Origin: Roseimicrobium sp. ORNL1
GTDB lineage: Bacteria; Verrucomicrobiota; Verrucomicrobiia; Verrucomicrobiales; Verrucomicrobiaceae
Assembly: GCF_011044495.1 (NCBI RefSeq)
Contig: NZ_CP049143.1
Location: forward strand, 2,976,001 to 3,040,000
DNA length: 64,000 bases
Direction of reading: 5' to 3'
The notes under the pieces were generated by a model. The model saw only the letters and a program-made list of their open reading frames with translations, was not told the DNA's origin and ran no database searches. This document shows, in pieces, positions 26,943-36,720 of this stretch (the stretch's first letter is position 1; each line of letters begins with the position of its first letter). The translations under genes and the position numbers were made by a program.

Positions 26943-26982
26943 TGGATGCTGCTCCGAGTCTGAGGTGCCAAGCCATTCGATC

Positions 26983-28305
26983 ATGAAACGTCCTGCTCTT
27001 CTCTTCGCGATTGCCGCGTTCCTCTTTGCGACATCATATTCGGTTGCGACGGCTGCGGATGCCTCATCGCGCCCACCGAACATCATCTTCATTCTCGCGG
27101 ATGATCTGGGCTATGGCGATCTCGCGTGTTATGGCGCGAAGGACATCAGCACCCCGCACCTCGATCGCATGGCAGCGGAGGGCACGCGCTTCACAGATTA
27201 CTCCGTGGCAGCCGCACTCTGCACGCCCTCGCGCGCGGCGATCATGACGGGGCGCTATCCCGGACGCAGCGGTCTGGCGACGGGTGTATTACGCCCTGAT
27301 GCGACCCATGGTCTGCCACCTGAAGAGGTGACACTCGCGGAAATGCTGAAGACACGAGGTTATGCCACGGGCTGCATCGGCAAGTGGCACCTTGGCTTTG
27401 TGAAGGGCTCGCGTCCCATGGACCAGGGATTCGACAGCTACTACGGCGTGCTGCACAACCTGGACAAGCACGAGACGGTGGTCTTCGAAAAGGAGGGTGG
27501 CATGCCGGTGCTGCGGGGTGACGTGGTGGAGAAGCGTCCCGCAGTGCCCTCGGAGATGACCGGCCTCTACACGACGGAGGCACTGAAGTTCATCGAAGCG
27601 AATAAGGAGAGGTCCTTCTTCCTCTATCTCGGTCATGCCATGCCGCATATCCCGTTTGAGCCTTCCGCGCGATTCAACGGGCAGTCGCTCCGTGGTGCCT
27701 ATGGCGATACGGTGCAGGAACTCGACTGGAGCACGGGAGAGATTCTCGCCAAGCTGCGCAGCCTTGGCCTTGCGGAAAATACGCTGGTGATTTTCACCAG
27801 TGACAATGGGCCTGAGCGCAAGACACCGGGCACGGCTGCTCCACTGCAGGGCACAAAACATACTGTCTACGAAGGTGGTTTGCGTGTGCCTTTTATTGCG
27901 TGGTGGCCCGGTCATGTGCCAGCGGGTCGTGTGAGTCATGACTGCACGCTTGCTTTCGATCTTCTGCCGACCTTTGCCAAACTCTCAGGCGCAGCTCTTC
28001 CCGCAGATCTCAAGCTTGATGGGCTCGACGTTTCCGACGCGTGGCTGGGAAAGAGTGCGCCTTCAGCGGACAAACCGAGAACACTGTACTCACTCTATGG
28101 ATTGAATAAACGCCGCCTGGAGTCCATTCGCGAAGGCACGTGGAAGCTGCATCTGACCGAGCCTCCGGTCTTGTATGATCTCGAGATGGATCTTGGTGAG
28201 ACACGCAATGAGGCAGAGGGGCGTTCCGACCTCGTAGAGAGGCTCACCAAGGTTGCCGCGAAGATTCGCGAGGAGACGAAGAATCCCGCAGCGGCGAAGC
28301 CGTGA
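26983..28305 (+). CDS. Exported arylsulfatase-type sulfatase
   Basis: 440 residues from the ATG at 26983, with a signal peptide (LLFAIAAFLFATSYSVATAA). Metal-binding NIIFILADDLGYGD follows it. The active-site Cys is C80 in LCTPSRAAIMTGRYPGRSG, where Cys becomes formylglycine, so a maturase is needed elsewhere. The later motifs GCIGKWHLG, TSDNGPE and GTKHTVYEGGLRVPF are also conserved. Such sulfatases cut sulfate from polysaccharides or aryl sulfates. An esterase gene precedes it. Confidence 0.93.
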   Translation: MKRPALLFAIAAFLFATSYSVATAADASSRPPNIIFILADDLGYGDLACYGAKDISTPHLDRMAAEGTRFTDYSVAAALCTPSRAAIMTGRYPGRSGLATGVLRPDATHGLPPEEVTLAEMLKTRGYATGCIGKWHLGFVKGSRPMDQGFDSYYGVLHNLDKHETVVFEKEGGMPVLRGDVVEKRPAVPSEMTGLYTTEALKFIEANKERSFFLYLGHAMPHIPFEPSARFNGQSLRGAYGDTVQELDWSTGEILAKLRSLGLAENTLVIFTSDNGPERKTPGTAAPLQGTKHTVYEGGLRVPFIAWWPGHVPAGRVSHDCTLAFDLLPTFAKLSGAALPADLKLDGLDVSDAWLGKSAPSADKPRTLYSLYGLNKRRLESIREGTWKLHLTEPPVLYDLEMDLGETRNEAEGRSDLVERLTKVAAKIREETKNPAAAKP

Positions 28306-28310
28306 GAAAG

Positions 28311-28380
28311 TAGTTTGGCATCAGCCGAATCAGGATCAGGAGACGTTCCCATTGGGCTGAAGCCGAAGCTACTTTGAAAA
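28311..28380. repeat. Short imperfect inverted repeat after the sulfatase gene
   Basis: GAAAGTAGTTTGGCATCAGCC at 28311-28331 mirrors GGCTGAAGCCGAAGCTACTTTG near 28353-28375 with a few mismatches. The GAAAGTAG end is shared with the repeat at 25766, so both may be one family. It may also act as a terminator. Confidence 0.5.
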
Positions 28381-28393
28381 GACCTCGCCGCTT

Positions 28394-29107
28394 TCACCAG
28401 AACTTCCACCACGCTTTCTTCGGCGTGAGTGCTTCTTCGAAGCGGGTACACATTTCCTCGTAGGCATCGATGCTGAGCACCTCGTGGCTGCCCACCACGT
28501 AGACGCCGCCGGCGAAGCACTCCGCTTTTTCAGCAAGTCCGGATGACCGCAGCCGCTGTGCTGTTTCTTCGCAAGTCAGGCGGAACCAACCCTGGCAATA
28601 TTCCTCGTCCGCAAACCAAACGGAGTGGACTTTTCTGAGGTTGCTTCCCGGGGTGAGGTAGCCTTTTGCCTGGAGTTCAGCGTCGCTCCTGCGTTCATCA
28701 GCCTGATGATCGATGATGTGCGCACGGCGCGCACCGAAAATCCGGATCAGACACGGCAGTGCTACTTCCAGCAACTCCCGATAAGCGACCTGATGTGGCT
28801 TGAACTCCAGCGTGATGCTGTGGGACCAGTTTCTTCCTGAGCCATCTTGCGGTAGGTGTACACAGTAGTTGATATATCCTCTTACCCGAGGTGGGAGATA
28901 CTTTGTCAGTTTGCAGGTGGCTCCAGACGAATCGCCATCCGTCCCAGGCGGAGAAGGCTCCCCTGACAGTTTCCAGGCTCCTTCCATCGCGGCCCACTCC
29001 CGTACGAGCTGCTTGTGCTTTTCGAACGCTGGAACCTCAGGCGCCACTCGGGAGAGCAGGCGCAGCTCGTAAGTGGTGGCAGGCTGGTCTGACGGCGTGC
29101 GCGACAT
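28394..29107 (-). CDS. Conserved-looking hypothetical protein
   Basis: 237 residues from the ATG at 29107. No signal peptide or membrane segment is seen. The middle has many aromatic and charged residues (YINYCVHLPQDGSGRNWSHSITLEFKP, then LPCLIRIFGARRAHIIDHQADERRSDAE). The C-terminal part has FADEEYCQGWFRLTCEETAQRL and FAGGVYVVGSHEVLSIDAYEEMC, ending KKAWWKFW. The size and composition are like immunity proteins or effector partners, but no family is recognised. It is downstream of the PA14/TonB-like gene by 75 nt on the same strand. Confidence 0.65.
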   Translation of the reverse strand: MSRTPSDQPATTYELRLLSRVAPEVPAFEKHKQLVREWAAMEGAWKLSGEPSPPGTDGDSSGATCKLTKYLPPRVRGYINYCVHLPQDGSGRNWSHSITLEFKPHQVAYRELLEVALPCLIRIFGARRAHIIDHQADERRSDAELQAKGYLTPGSNLRKVHSVWFADEEYCQGWFRLTCEETAQRLRSSGLAEKAECFAGGVYVVGSHEVLSIDAYEEMCTRFEEALTPKKAWWKFW

Positions 29108-29181
29108 GAGTCGCGCCCACGTATCACGCCTGCCCCTTCCTGGCAATACGTGCGAGTTCCTTCTTCGAGTTGCACGCCGCC

Positions 29182-30768
29182 TTATGGCTTCGGCGGCAGC
29201 AGTCCCAGCCCACGCTTTGTGCCGTCTTCGCGTTCATCGAAGATGGCCTTCTTCCCGGGGAAGACGGGCGTTTCCTTCGCAAACCGCACGGCTTTCGCAT
29301 AGGGATCATCCTCCAGGCGCTTCATGTCGTCTATCTCAAGCTTGGTGGTGGTGAAGATGGGGAGAATGGGAGTGCCGTCCGCGCGCTCTTCATACTTGCC
29401 GTTCTTGTCCTGTACCATGAGCAGGCCACCCACGCGACCGCCGGGTGTCTCGCCGACCACGATGTCCAGCTTGACGGGCTCGTGCATCTTCACCCACTTG
29501 CCGAAGTAGGCGGTGCGGTTTCCTGCCACGGGCGGTCCTTTGAACTCCTGGCGGATTTCATCGTCGTATTTTCCTTCGCCCACGCCGGCCATGGGCACCC
29601 AGGAACCGTCCAGCACCGGCTTGTTGTTGATGTAGACGATCAGGAGGTCATCGAAGAATCCAACGAAGCGGTAGGTGCCCGGCTTCGGCGGAGAGACCAT
29701 GCCGCTGTAGTGCACGAACCAGCCGCGCGGCTCGACTTCCTTCTCGACGTTGAAGCACTTCGGCCCTTCCTGGGCGGCCATGTTCGGCACCATGAGATAG
29801 GTGAAGCTCACCTCCTGCTTCGCCTTGTAGTAATCCCTCAGTACGGTGGGAGAGAAGCGGCGTGATGCTGCCCTGTTGATCACCTCGATGTAGTCAGGGA
29901 AGGTGCCGCTGTAGGGCAGGGCTTTGCGTTCGCGATCCTGCTTCATGTCGTAGAACGCACCGGGAAGGCCCTCGCCACCCAAGCGGCCGAAGAAGGTCAT
30001 GGGAGCAAATCCCTTCGCCATGCCGATGCCCGTGCCTGCGCCACCTCCGCCGCCAGCACCGGAACCACCAAAGCCCGCGCTACCGCCGGACATCGCGCCC
30101 ATGGGAGAGCTCATTTGCGGCATCTCAAAGGTGTCCATCGGAAGCTCGGGCAACTGGATGGCGCTGGCACCCTGCACCACGATCTTGCTCATCGGTGTGC
30201 TCTTGCGCAGGCTTTCGCGCTTCTTCTGCTGCATCATGTGAGACAGGTCGCGCGAGGCGGAGTCACCCGCCTTGCTCCCACCGCCGGGGAGGAAATCGAC
30301 CGGCTTCTCCGGGTTCGCGATGGTGGTGATCAAGAAGTAGGCGCCTACCAGGAGCAGTGCATGGATGGTGAGGCTGAGCAGCAGGGAGCCACCGCCCACG
30401 GTGTACCAGTATTTCGCGAGCCTCTTCGAGACTGGCATCGGCGGCGCCGGAGGTGCCTCGGCATGGTGAGGCACCATCGGACCCGCATGGGCATGTGCCT
30501 GTGTGTGCGTACGTGTGGCAGTAGGCGCAGAGCCGGACGGAGGAAGAATCAACGGTATGGACTGGGTAACCACAGGCGCTGCCGGGACACGGGTGTTGGA
30601 AGAGGGCGGCGCCACATATCCGGACTCCAGGGCGACACTCTGCGACGTGGGGGCCAGGCTCTGGATGGTCACCGGCTTCGACTTGTGCGTTGGCGTCGGG
30701 GCCGAAGCCGAAGGCTGGCTGATCGGCTGGCTGGAGGTGGGCTCCGGAGAGGTTTCGTCGGGATTCAT
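29182..30768 (-). CDS. TonB-like membrane protein with a PA14-like C-terminal domain
   Basis: 528 residues from the ATG at 30768. The N-terminal ~140 residues are Pro/Ser/Thr-rich and cytosolic; one helix follows (SLLLSLTIHALLLVGAYFLI). A Gly-rich segment (FGGSGAGGGGGAGTGIGM) links to a C-terminal domain with GWFVHYSGMVSPPKPGTYRFVGFFDDLLIVYINNKPVLDGSW, the core pattern of a PA14-type carbohydrate- or ligand-binding sandwich. The single-helix, proline-rich layout recalls TonB energy transducers, but the end is not a TonB C-terminal domain. It is common to see such proteins in Verrucomicrobia. Function unknown. Confidence 0.72.
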   Translation of the reverse strand: MNPDETSPEPTSSQPISQPSASAPTPTHKSKPVTIQSLAPTSQSVALESGYVAPPSSNTRVPAAPVVTQSIPLILPPSGSAPTATRTHTQAHAHAGPMVPHHAEAPPAPPMPVSKRLAKYWYTVGGGSLLLSLTIHALLLVGAYFLITTIANPEKPVDFLPGGGSKAGDSASRDLSHMMQQKKRESLRKSTPMSKIVVQGASAIQLPELPMDTFEMPQMSSPMGAMSGGSAGFGGSGAGGGGGAGTGIGMAKGFAPMTFFGRLGGEGLPGAFYDMKQDRERKALPYSGTFPDYIEVINRAASRRFSPTVLRDYYKAKQEVSFTYLMVPNMAAQEGPKCFNVEKEVEPRGWFVHYSGMVSPPKPGTYRFVGFFDDLLIVYINNKPVLDGSWVPMAGVGEGKYDDEIRQEFKGPPVAGNRTAYFGKWVKMHEPVKLDIVVGETPGGRVGGLLMVQDKNGKYEERADGTPILPIFTTTKLEIDDMKRLEDDPYAKAVRFAKETPVFPGKKAIFDEREDGTKRGLGLLPPKP

Positions 30769-31062
30769 TGGGGGAAGCGTGAGGGCAAAATGCGGACTCT
30801 GCCGGGCACATCGTTTCACCGACCTTTATCTTTGAACTTTTTGTGCCCTTTCTTTTGCTTGGTCTTGCCCGCGTTTTTAGCCGCTTTCGCCGGTTCCCTA
30901 GTCAGCGCTGGGATGGTGGGCCGGGTCCGAAAATGATGGTCATTCGTTGTTCGCGATTTTTGGGGCTGGAGGACAATCCGTGCTCTCGTGGAGAGGGCGA
31001 TGTACGGATTTGATTGCTCAGTGCCAAGGGCCTTGCTACCTCTTGCCTCTCCTCACGCACCC

Positions 31063-32028
31063 ATGTCCCTGACCTACCTCGACGCCATCCGCGAAGCCCA
31101 GCACGATGCCTTGGCCCGGGATCCGCGTGTCTTCATCTACGGACAGGACATCGGGAAGTTCGGCGGTGCGTTCAAGGCGACCAAGCGCCTCGCGGAGGAA
31201 TTCCCCGGCCGCGTGCTGGATTCTCCCATCAGCGAGGACGCCATGGTGGGTGTGGCCATCGGCGCAGCCATCGAGGGTGCGCGACCCATCGTGGAGATGC
31301 AGTTCGCGGATTTCAGCAGCGTGGGCTTCAACCAGATCGTCAATCAGGCGGCCACGCACTTCTGGCGCACGAATGTGCCGTGTCCCATCGTCATCCGCCT
31401 GCCCAGCGGCGGCACGGCGGGCTCCGGTCCCTTCCACAGCCAGAGCATGGAGAGCATCTATGCGCACTATCCGGGACTAATCATCCTGACGCCGGCGACG
31501 GTGGAGGATGCCTACCACATGCTGCTCGCCGCAGTGGGTTGCTCGGACCCGGTCATCTTCTGCGAGCACAAGTTCCTGTATTACCACCTCAAGGCAGAAT
31601 CGCTGCCGGACGAGTCCCTCCCGCTGGGGAAGGCCCGCATCGCCCGCCCGGGTCGCCACGCCACGGTGGTCGCCTATTCCGCCATGGTGCACGAGAGCAT
31701 CCGTGCCGCTGAAGAGCTGGCGAAGGACGGCTATCAAATCGAAGTGGTGGATCTGCGCAGTGTGAAGCCGATTGATACGGACACCATCCTCGCTTCCGTG
31801 GCCCGCACCGGACGGCTTCTCTGTGTGGGAGAATCCTTCCCCTGGGGCGGTGTGACTGCCGAGGTGATCACACGCGTCACGACGGACGGCTTCCACCTGC
31901 TGGACGCGCCGCCGCAGCGGCTGAACTCGAAAGACACGCCGATTCCGTATCATCCGAATCTGTGGAAGGCGCATCGTCCGACGTCCCCGGCGATCGTGAA
32001 TGAGCTGCGGAGGCTGCTGAAGTATTGA
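31063..32028 (+). CDS. 2-oxoacid dehydrogenase E1 beta subunit
   Basis: 321 residues, from the ATG at 31063 (MSLTYLDAIREAQHDAL). The E1-beta/transketolase C-terminal half fold is shown by VFIYGQDIGKFGGAFKAT, the PISEDAMVGVAIGAAIEGARPIVEMQFADF block with its cofactor-binding Glu, and LPSGGTAGSGPFHSQSMESIYAHYPGL. The subunit pairs with an E1-alpha to decarboxylate pyruvate or a branched-chain 2-oxoacid with thiamine diphosphate. No alpha, E2 or E3 gene is next to it, so the complex's other subunits must be encoded elsewhere. Pyruvate or branched-chain substrate cannot be told. Confidence 0.9.
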   Translation: MSLTYLDAIREAQHDALARDPRVFIYGQDIGKFGGAFKATKRLAEEFPGRVLDSPISEDAMVGVAIGAAIEGARPIVEMQFADFSSVGFNQIVNQAATHFWRTNVPCPIVIRLPSGGTAGSGPFHSQSMESIYAHYPGLIILTPATVEDAYHMLLAAVGCSDPVIFCEHKFLYYHLKAESLPDESLPLGKARIARPGRHATVVAYSAMVHESIRAAEELAKDGYQIEVVDLRSVKPIDTDTILASVARTGRLLCVGESFPWGGVTAEVITRVTTDGFHLLDAPPQRLNSKDTPIPYHPNLWKAHRPTSPAIVNELRRLLKY

Positions 32029-32373
32029 GTGGGGAAGCGCGACAAGCAGCGGCTGACAGGAGGTTAGGCGTCCCGCCTGACAGTGGGCGTTAGACCTCCG
32101 GTCTGACCGATGCTGACGTGACTTGGTGTTTCTGTTTTGGTGAAGAGTTCCCGTCCGGCAGGTGTGGGGCTTGTGGAGTTTTTCTGTGGGATGCCGTGCG
32201 GGGCTCCTTTTTTAAGAGATGCTGGTCAGACCGGAGGTCTAACCTCCACTGTCAGGCGGGGACGCCTAACCTCCTGCTGAGTGCGCGCACTTTCTCCAAA
32301 GAATTTTGCCATTGCGCTCGTAGTGGCAATCCGCTGGAATCCCACAGCACCACCTCACTCCCTTTTGCCTCGC
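32029..32373. repeat. 345-bp gap with a 52-bp inverted repeat
   Basis: Bases 32057-32108 and 32224-32276 are nearly perfect reverse complements; the arms start CAGGAGGTTAGGCGTCCC and hold GACCTCCGGTCTGACC, and the ~115-bp middle has no gene. The arms differ by about one indel and two or three substitutions. It is another MITE-like element of the kind seen at several other gaps in the window. Confidence 0.82.
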
Positions 32374-33939
32374 ATGACTCAAGCAGCGCCCGCTCTCTCT
32401 GACGAGAAGTCCCACATGAAGCTCTTCTGGGCGTGTTTCATCGCGCTGGTGGCCACGTCGTTCGTGTTCGGCATCCGGGCGAATACTCTCGGTGACTTGC
32501 AGGAGGCCTTGGATCTCTCCGAGCAGCAGAAGGGAGCGATCAATGGTGCGGGCATGTGGCCGTTTGCGCTGAGCATCATCTTCTTCAGCCTCGTCATTGA
32601 CTACATCGGGTACAAGACGGTGGCGATTTTTGCCATCCTCTGCCACCTGGTGTCGCTGTATTTCCATCTGCAGTCCAAGACGTATGATGACTTCTACTGG
32701 AGCACTCTGCTCATCGCCGTGGCGAATGGCTCGGTGGAGTCCTTCATCAATCCGGTGGTGGCCACCATCTTCGCGAAGCAGAAGTCGAAGTGGTTGAATA
32801 TCCTCCACGCAGGCTGGCCAGCGGGTCTGGCGCTGGGGGCGCTGGTGTGCCTGCTTTTCCCCAATACCACGCTCTTCTTTGATACGAGTTGGAAGTTCCG
32901 CTTCGCGACCTGCCTCATCCCGGTGGTGGTGTACGCCCTCCTGGTCTTCCCCTGCAAGTTCCCGGTGCAGGAGCGTGTGGCGGCAGGCGTGAGCTACCGG
33001 GACATGCTCAAGGTCTTCGGCGCGGTGGGCTTCTTCATCTTCTTTTCCATGCTCACCATGGCCTACTACCAGTCCCGCACGGAGGAAATCGTCTGGAGCA
33101 GGGTGCTGATGGTCGGTGGTGCAGCAGCCTTAATCGCGGGCATCTACACGCGGTCGCTGGGACACTGGCTCTTCCTGGTGGTGCTGCTGACCATCGGACC
33201 CCTTGCCACGACGGAGCTGGGCACGGATGGCTGGATGCCTGAGTTGCTGAAGCTGGGCGGTCCTGCGGGTGTGGATGGCGCGATGTTCGCCGCAGGCATT
33301 TTCCTCTACACCTCAGCCATCATGACGGTGCTGCGCTTCTACGCGGGACCGATTGTGCACAGCTTCTCACCCATCGGTCTCCTGGTGGTGAGTGCGGTCG
33401 TGGCGATTGGGGGTCTCATGTTCCTCTCCGTGTCCGCGGGATGGATGATTGTGGCTGCGGCCACGGTGTATGCCTTTGGTAAGACCTTCCTGTGGAGCAC
33501 CACGCTGGGGCTTACGGCCGAGCAGCTGCCCAAGGGGGGCGCGCTGGCACTGAATGGCGTGTCCGCCGTCGGGGTGCTCTTCCTCGGCGTGCTGGGTAAC
33601 CCGTACTTGGGCTTCAGGCAGGACCATGATCAGTCGCAGCGCCTTTCCGTTCCGGAGCACGCTGCTCTCTACGCCAGCATCAAGGGTGAAGAGAAGCCCA
33701 GCGTCTTTGGCAATGTGCCCAGCCTCGATCAGGCAAAAGTCGCCGCGCTCACCACGGAGAAGAAGGCAGAACTGGAGAAGGTACAGGCCCTGAGCAAGCG
33801 CAGCCAGTTCGTGACCATCGCGATTCTGCCCACTTTCATGCTGGTGTGTTACATCCTCCTGTGGTTCTACTTCAAGTCCAAGGGCGGGTACAAGCCGGTC
33901 TCCATCTCCCACGGGGATGAGGCGGAGCCGGGGTTCTGA
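32374..33939 (+). CDS. MFS transporter, first of a related pair
   Basis: 521 residues from the ATG at 32374. About 12 hydrophobic helices begin near WACFIALVATSFVFGIRAN; the second-helix region GMWPFALSIIFFSLVIDYIGYK is the MFS motif-A zone. A soluble insert (residues ~425-485) with KAELEKVQAL precedes the last helix, and the chain ends GGYKPVSI. Substrate unknown. The next gene is a paralogue with the same ending and insert, so the pair came from a duplication. It lies behind an inverted-repeat gap. Confidence 0.85.
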   Translation: MTQAAPALSDEKSHMKLFWACFIALVATSFVFGIRANTLGDLQEALDLSEQQKGAINGAGMWPFALSIIFFSLVIDYIGYKTVAIFAILCHLVSLYFHLQSKTYDDFYWSTLLIAVANGSVESFINPVVATIFAKQKSKWLNILHAGWPAGLALGALVCLLFPNTTLFFDTSWKFRFATCLIPVVVYALLVFPCKFPVQERVAAGVSYRDMLKVFGAVGFFIFFSMLTMAYYQSRTEEIVWSRVLMVGGAAALIAGIYTRSLGHWLFLVVLLTIGPLATTELGTDGWMPELLKLGGPAGVDGAMFAAGIFLYTSAIMTVLRFYAGPIVHSFSPIGLLVVSAVVAIGGLMFLSVSAGWMIVAAATVYAFGKTFLWSTTLGLTAEQLPKGGALALNGVSAVGVLFLGVLGNPYLGFRQDHDQSQRLSVPEHAALYASIKGEEKPSVFGNVPSLDQAKVAALTTEKKAELEKVQALSKRSQFVTIAILPTFMLVCYILLWFYFKSKGGYKPVSISHGDEAEPGF

Positions 33940-34091
33940 GGTCACGGCAGGGGTAATTTTTGCTTGTCCGGCCCCTCCTTTCTGATAAAACCGCGCTGCC
34001 CTGAAGGAGTCGGCCCTTCGCCACGTTTGTTTTTGCCCCATTCTTCAAGACAGCAACCACGCATCCATCCATCCAACCAACACAATAAAAT

Positions 34092-35687
34092 ATGAGTAAC
34101 GACGTGGGCATTGCCCCGAACGCAAAACGCCTGCTTTGGGCAGGGTTCATGGCCATCCTCGCGGCTGGCGTCGGATTTGGCATCCGAGGCGGCATTTTGG
34201 CCAACTGGGGCGCGGACTTCGGGTTCACAGGTGCTCAGCTGGGTGACATCGGTGGAGCGGGCTTCACCGGTTTCTGCTTCGGCATCATCATCGGCGGCGT
34301 CGTGGTGGACAAAATCGGATACGGCAAGCTGGTGGTGGCCGCTTTCCTCTTCCACGTGCTCTCAGCCTTCATCACTTTTGCTGCTACCAAGGGGCAGGCA
34401 CAGGACGTGGCGTTCAACTACCTCTACTGGGGCACCTTCGTTTTCGCGCTGGCGAACGGCACGCTTGAAGCCGTGGCAAACCCGCTCGTCGCGACGCTCT
34501 TCCCCCACAACCGCACGCATTATCTGAATATCCTGCACGCCAGCTGGCCCGCGGGTCTTGTGCTTGGTGGCCTTGTCGGCTGGTTCCTGGGAGATCGCCT
34601 CATGCTCGACTGGAAGCTGCAGCTTGGCATCTTCCTCGTTCCCACCGTGATCTACGGCATCTTCTTCATGGGCCAGAAGTTCCCGAAATCGGAAGCTTCG
34701 GCCAAGGGCCTGAGCGTCGGCGAAATGATGAAGGAAGTGGGTATCCTCGGTTCGGCGGTTGCCTGCTTCCTGCTGGTGCTGTTCTTCCAGAACGCACTCC
34801 AGCTTCCGGTGTGGCTCTCGTACGCCCTTGGCGGCGTGATCCTCGCTGGTGTGGCCATCATCACCAAGTTCTCGCTCGGTTCGATTCTTCTCTTTGTTCT
34901 CTTCGTCACGCACGTGCTTGTGGGTGCGGTTGAGCTTGGTACGGACGGCTGGATTCAGAACATCACGGGCAACATCCTCAGTCCTGCCCAGGGCAAGATC
35001 CTCTTCGTGTTCACCTCACTGTTGATGTTCTCCCTGCGCTTCTGCGCACACTTCATTGAGAAGAACCTCAAGATTTCGCCCATCGGCATCCTGCTCATCT
35101 GCTCCGTGCTGGCAGTGGTCGGCTTGAATCTCGTAAGCGGCATCACCTCCTTTGTGGGCGCCATGCTCGCACTCGCCGTCTACGCTCTTGGCAAGACCTT
35201 CTTCTGGCCCACGATGCTGGCCGTGGTGGGTGACCGCTTCCCTCGTACGGGTGCCATCGCCATGTCCATCATGGGCGGCTGCGGCATGATGTCCGCGGGT
35301 CTGCTGGGTTCGGCTGGCCTTGGTTATGCCAAAGACCGCTTCGCTGGCGAAGAGCTGCAAAAGTCGAATCAGGCACTCTATGCCCAGTACAAGGCTGAGA
35401 AGCCGAGCAAGTTCCTCTCCCTGGAAGCAGTGCATGGTCTCGATGGCACCAAGCTTAGCGAAGCCCAGAAGGCTGGTGACAAGCAGACGGCCGATCAGAA
35501 GACCGTGGTGGCCGCGAGCATCGCGGGTGACCGCCGCACGCTGAAGGCTGACGCTTTCATCCCTGCCGCGATGGCCGTGATCTACTTGCTGCTGCTGCTC
35601 TACTTCAGGGCCATCGGGGGCTACAAGCCGGTCTCGATCGAAACCGAGCGAGTGACCGGTGGCGTCAATGCGCCCATGGAAGCGTGA
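34092..35687 (+). CDS. MFS transporter, second of a related pair
   Basis: 531 residues. It shares with its upstream neighbour the order of helices, the sequence [15 protein letters not shown] (compare SVESFINPVVATIFA), the motif [19 protein letters not shown] (compare LNILHAGWPAGLALGALVC), a charged insert before the last helix and the ending IGGYKPVSI. The identity is clear but moderate, so the duplication is old. Substrate unknown; sugars or organic acids are common for such families. A strong terminator follows. Confidence 0.87.
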   Translation: MSNDVGIAPNAKRLLWAGFMAILAAGVGFGIRGGILANWGADFGFTGAQLGDIGGAGFTGFCFGIIIGGVVVDKIGYGKLVVAAFLFHVLSAFITFAATKGQAQDVAFNYLYWGTFVFALANGTLEAVANPLVATLFPHNRTHYLNILHASWPAGLVLGGLVGWFLGDRLMLDWKLQLGIFLVPTVIYGIFFMGQKFPKSEASAKGLSVGEMMKEVGILGSAVACFLLVLFFQNALQLPVWLSYALGGVILAGVAIITKFSLGSILLFVLFVTHVLVGAVELGTDGWIQNITGNILSPAQGKILFVFTSLLMFSLRFCAHFIEKNLKISPIGILLICSVLAVVGLNLVSGITSFVGAMLALAVYALGKTFFWPTMLAVVGDRFPRTGAIAMSIMGGCGMMSAGLLGSAGLGYAKDRFAGEELQKSNQALYAQYKAEKPSKFLSLEAVHGLDGTKLSEAQKAGDKQTADQKTVVAASIAGDRRTLKADAFIPAAMAVIYLLLLLYFRAIGGYKPVSIETERVTGGVNAPMEA

Positions 35688-35706
35688 CGTTTCCATCATG
35701 AATCCC

Positions 35707-35736
35707 AAAGGCGGCTGGCTTCGGTCAGCCGCCTTT
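35707..35736 (+). terminator. Intrinsic terminator after the MFS pair
   Basis: An 11-bp stem (AAAGGCGGCTG with CAGCCGCCTTT) around an 8-nt loop, followed by TTGTTTTC, 19 nt after the stop codon. Confidence 0.88.
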
Positions 35737-35816
35737 TTGTTTTCACACGACGGAGCCAGTCGCAAAGTAGGGCACACCCCATTTGCATGTGACGCGGATG
35801 CGCGTTCTTTGGCGGC

Positions 35817-36557
35817 ATGAGTTTTTCTCGCCTGCTTCGCTCCGTGACTGGGCTGTGCCTTGTCTCTGTCGGCGTGTTGTCTGTCTTCAGCGCAGCTTCT
35901 CACGCGTATGCTGCAGACCCCACCGAAGCGGAAGCCAGGGCCGCGCTCCAGCAGTGGATGACGGCCTCCTCGAAAGCGAAGACGGTGACGGCGGACTTCG
36001 AGCAACTGCGTAATCTGCGCAATGTGAAGCGCCCTTTACGCAAGCCTGGCGAGCTCTGGATCGTGAGGGAGGGAGGCAAGTTCCGCTGGCAGATTGGCGA
36101 GCCTCCCACACTCATCGCCGTGCGTGGAGCAGATGGCGGCATGATGGTGGTGAATGTGGCGGACAACGAGGCGCAGACCTGGACCAAGGAAGTACTCCTC
36201 GAGAAGGAGAAAGAGGGCAAGGGGCAAGGTTTTTCCTCGATGATGGAGGCCATGCACACGCCCACGCTGGCGGAATTCGAGCAGCGCTTCGAGCTCAAGG
36301 ACTGGCGCGTGGATGCCTCAAACCCGGGCTTCTGGGAATTCGACCTCGCCTTCCGCGACCGCCGCACGTCCCTGGTGGTGCGCCAGCTTCAACTCGCCGT
36401 GAATACCCAGGACGGTGCCCTGCGCTCCATGACCCTCCACATGCGTGATGGTTCCAGCCTCAGCACGGTCATCAGGAGCTACACACTGAACAAGGCGGTG
36501 CCTGCAGATACATTCAAAGTGGATACTGCCGGGTATGAGGTGAAGAAAGGCGAGTAG
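35817..36557 (+). CDS. LolA-like periplasmic lipoprotein carrier
   Basis: 246 residues with a signal peptide (LCLVSVGVLSVFSAASHAYAA). The mature part has VTADFEQLRNLRNVKRPLRKPGELWIVREGGKFRWQIGEPP, the typical LolA opening (a shell-like beta-sheet that carries an acyl chain), and VRQLQLAVNTQDGALRSMTL near the end. LolA moves lipoproteins from LolCDE to the outer membrane; relatives also occur in aryl-polyene and other lipid loci. The next gene is a FabZ-like dehydratase, so a lipid-linked role is possible. Confidence 0.82.
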   Translation: MSFSRLLRSVTGLCLVSVGVLSVFSAASHAYAADPTEAEARAALQQWMTASSKAKTVTADFEQLRNLRNVKRPLRKPGELWIVREGGKFRWQIGEPPTLIAVRGADGGMMVVNVADNEAQTWTKEVLLEKEKEGKGQGFSSMMEAMHTPTLAEFEQRFELKDWRVDASNPGFWEFDLAFRDRRTSLVVRQLQLAVNTQDGALRSMTLHMRDGSSLSTVIRSYTLNKAVPADTFKVDTAGYEVKKGE

Positions 36558-36720
36558 GGGGAGAGTTGATGGCTGAGGGGCGATGGTTGATAGCCTAACA
36601 GGAATGCATTCAGCGATTTCCCAACTGCTGATGTCCTATATGGACGGCGCCTTCGATTCACCTGCACTTGGATGCTTTGTGTTTCAGGCTATCAACTATC
36701 AACCATAGACCATCAACCCG

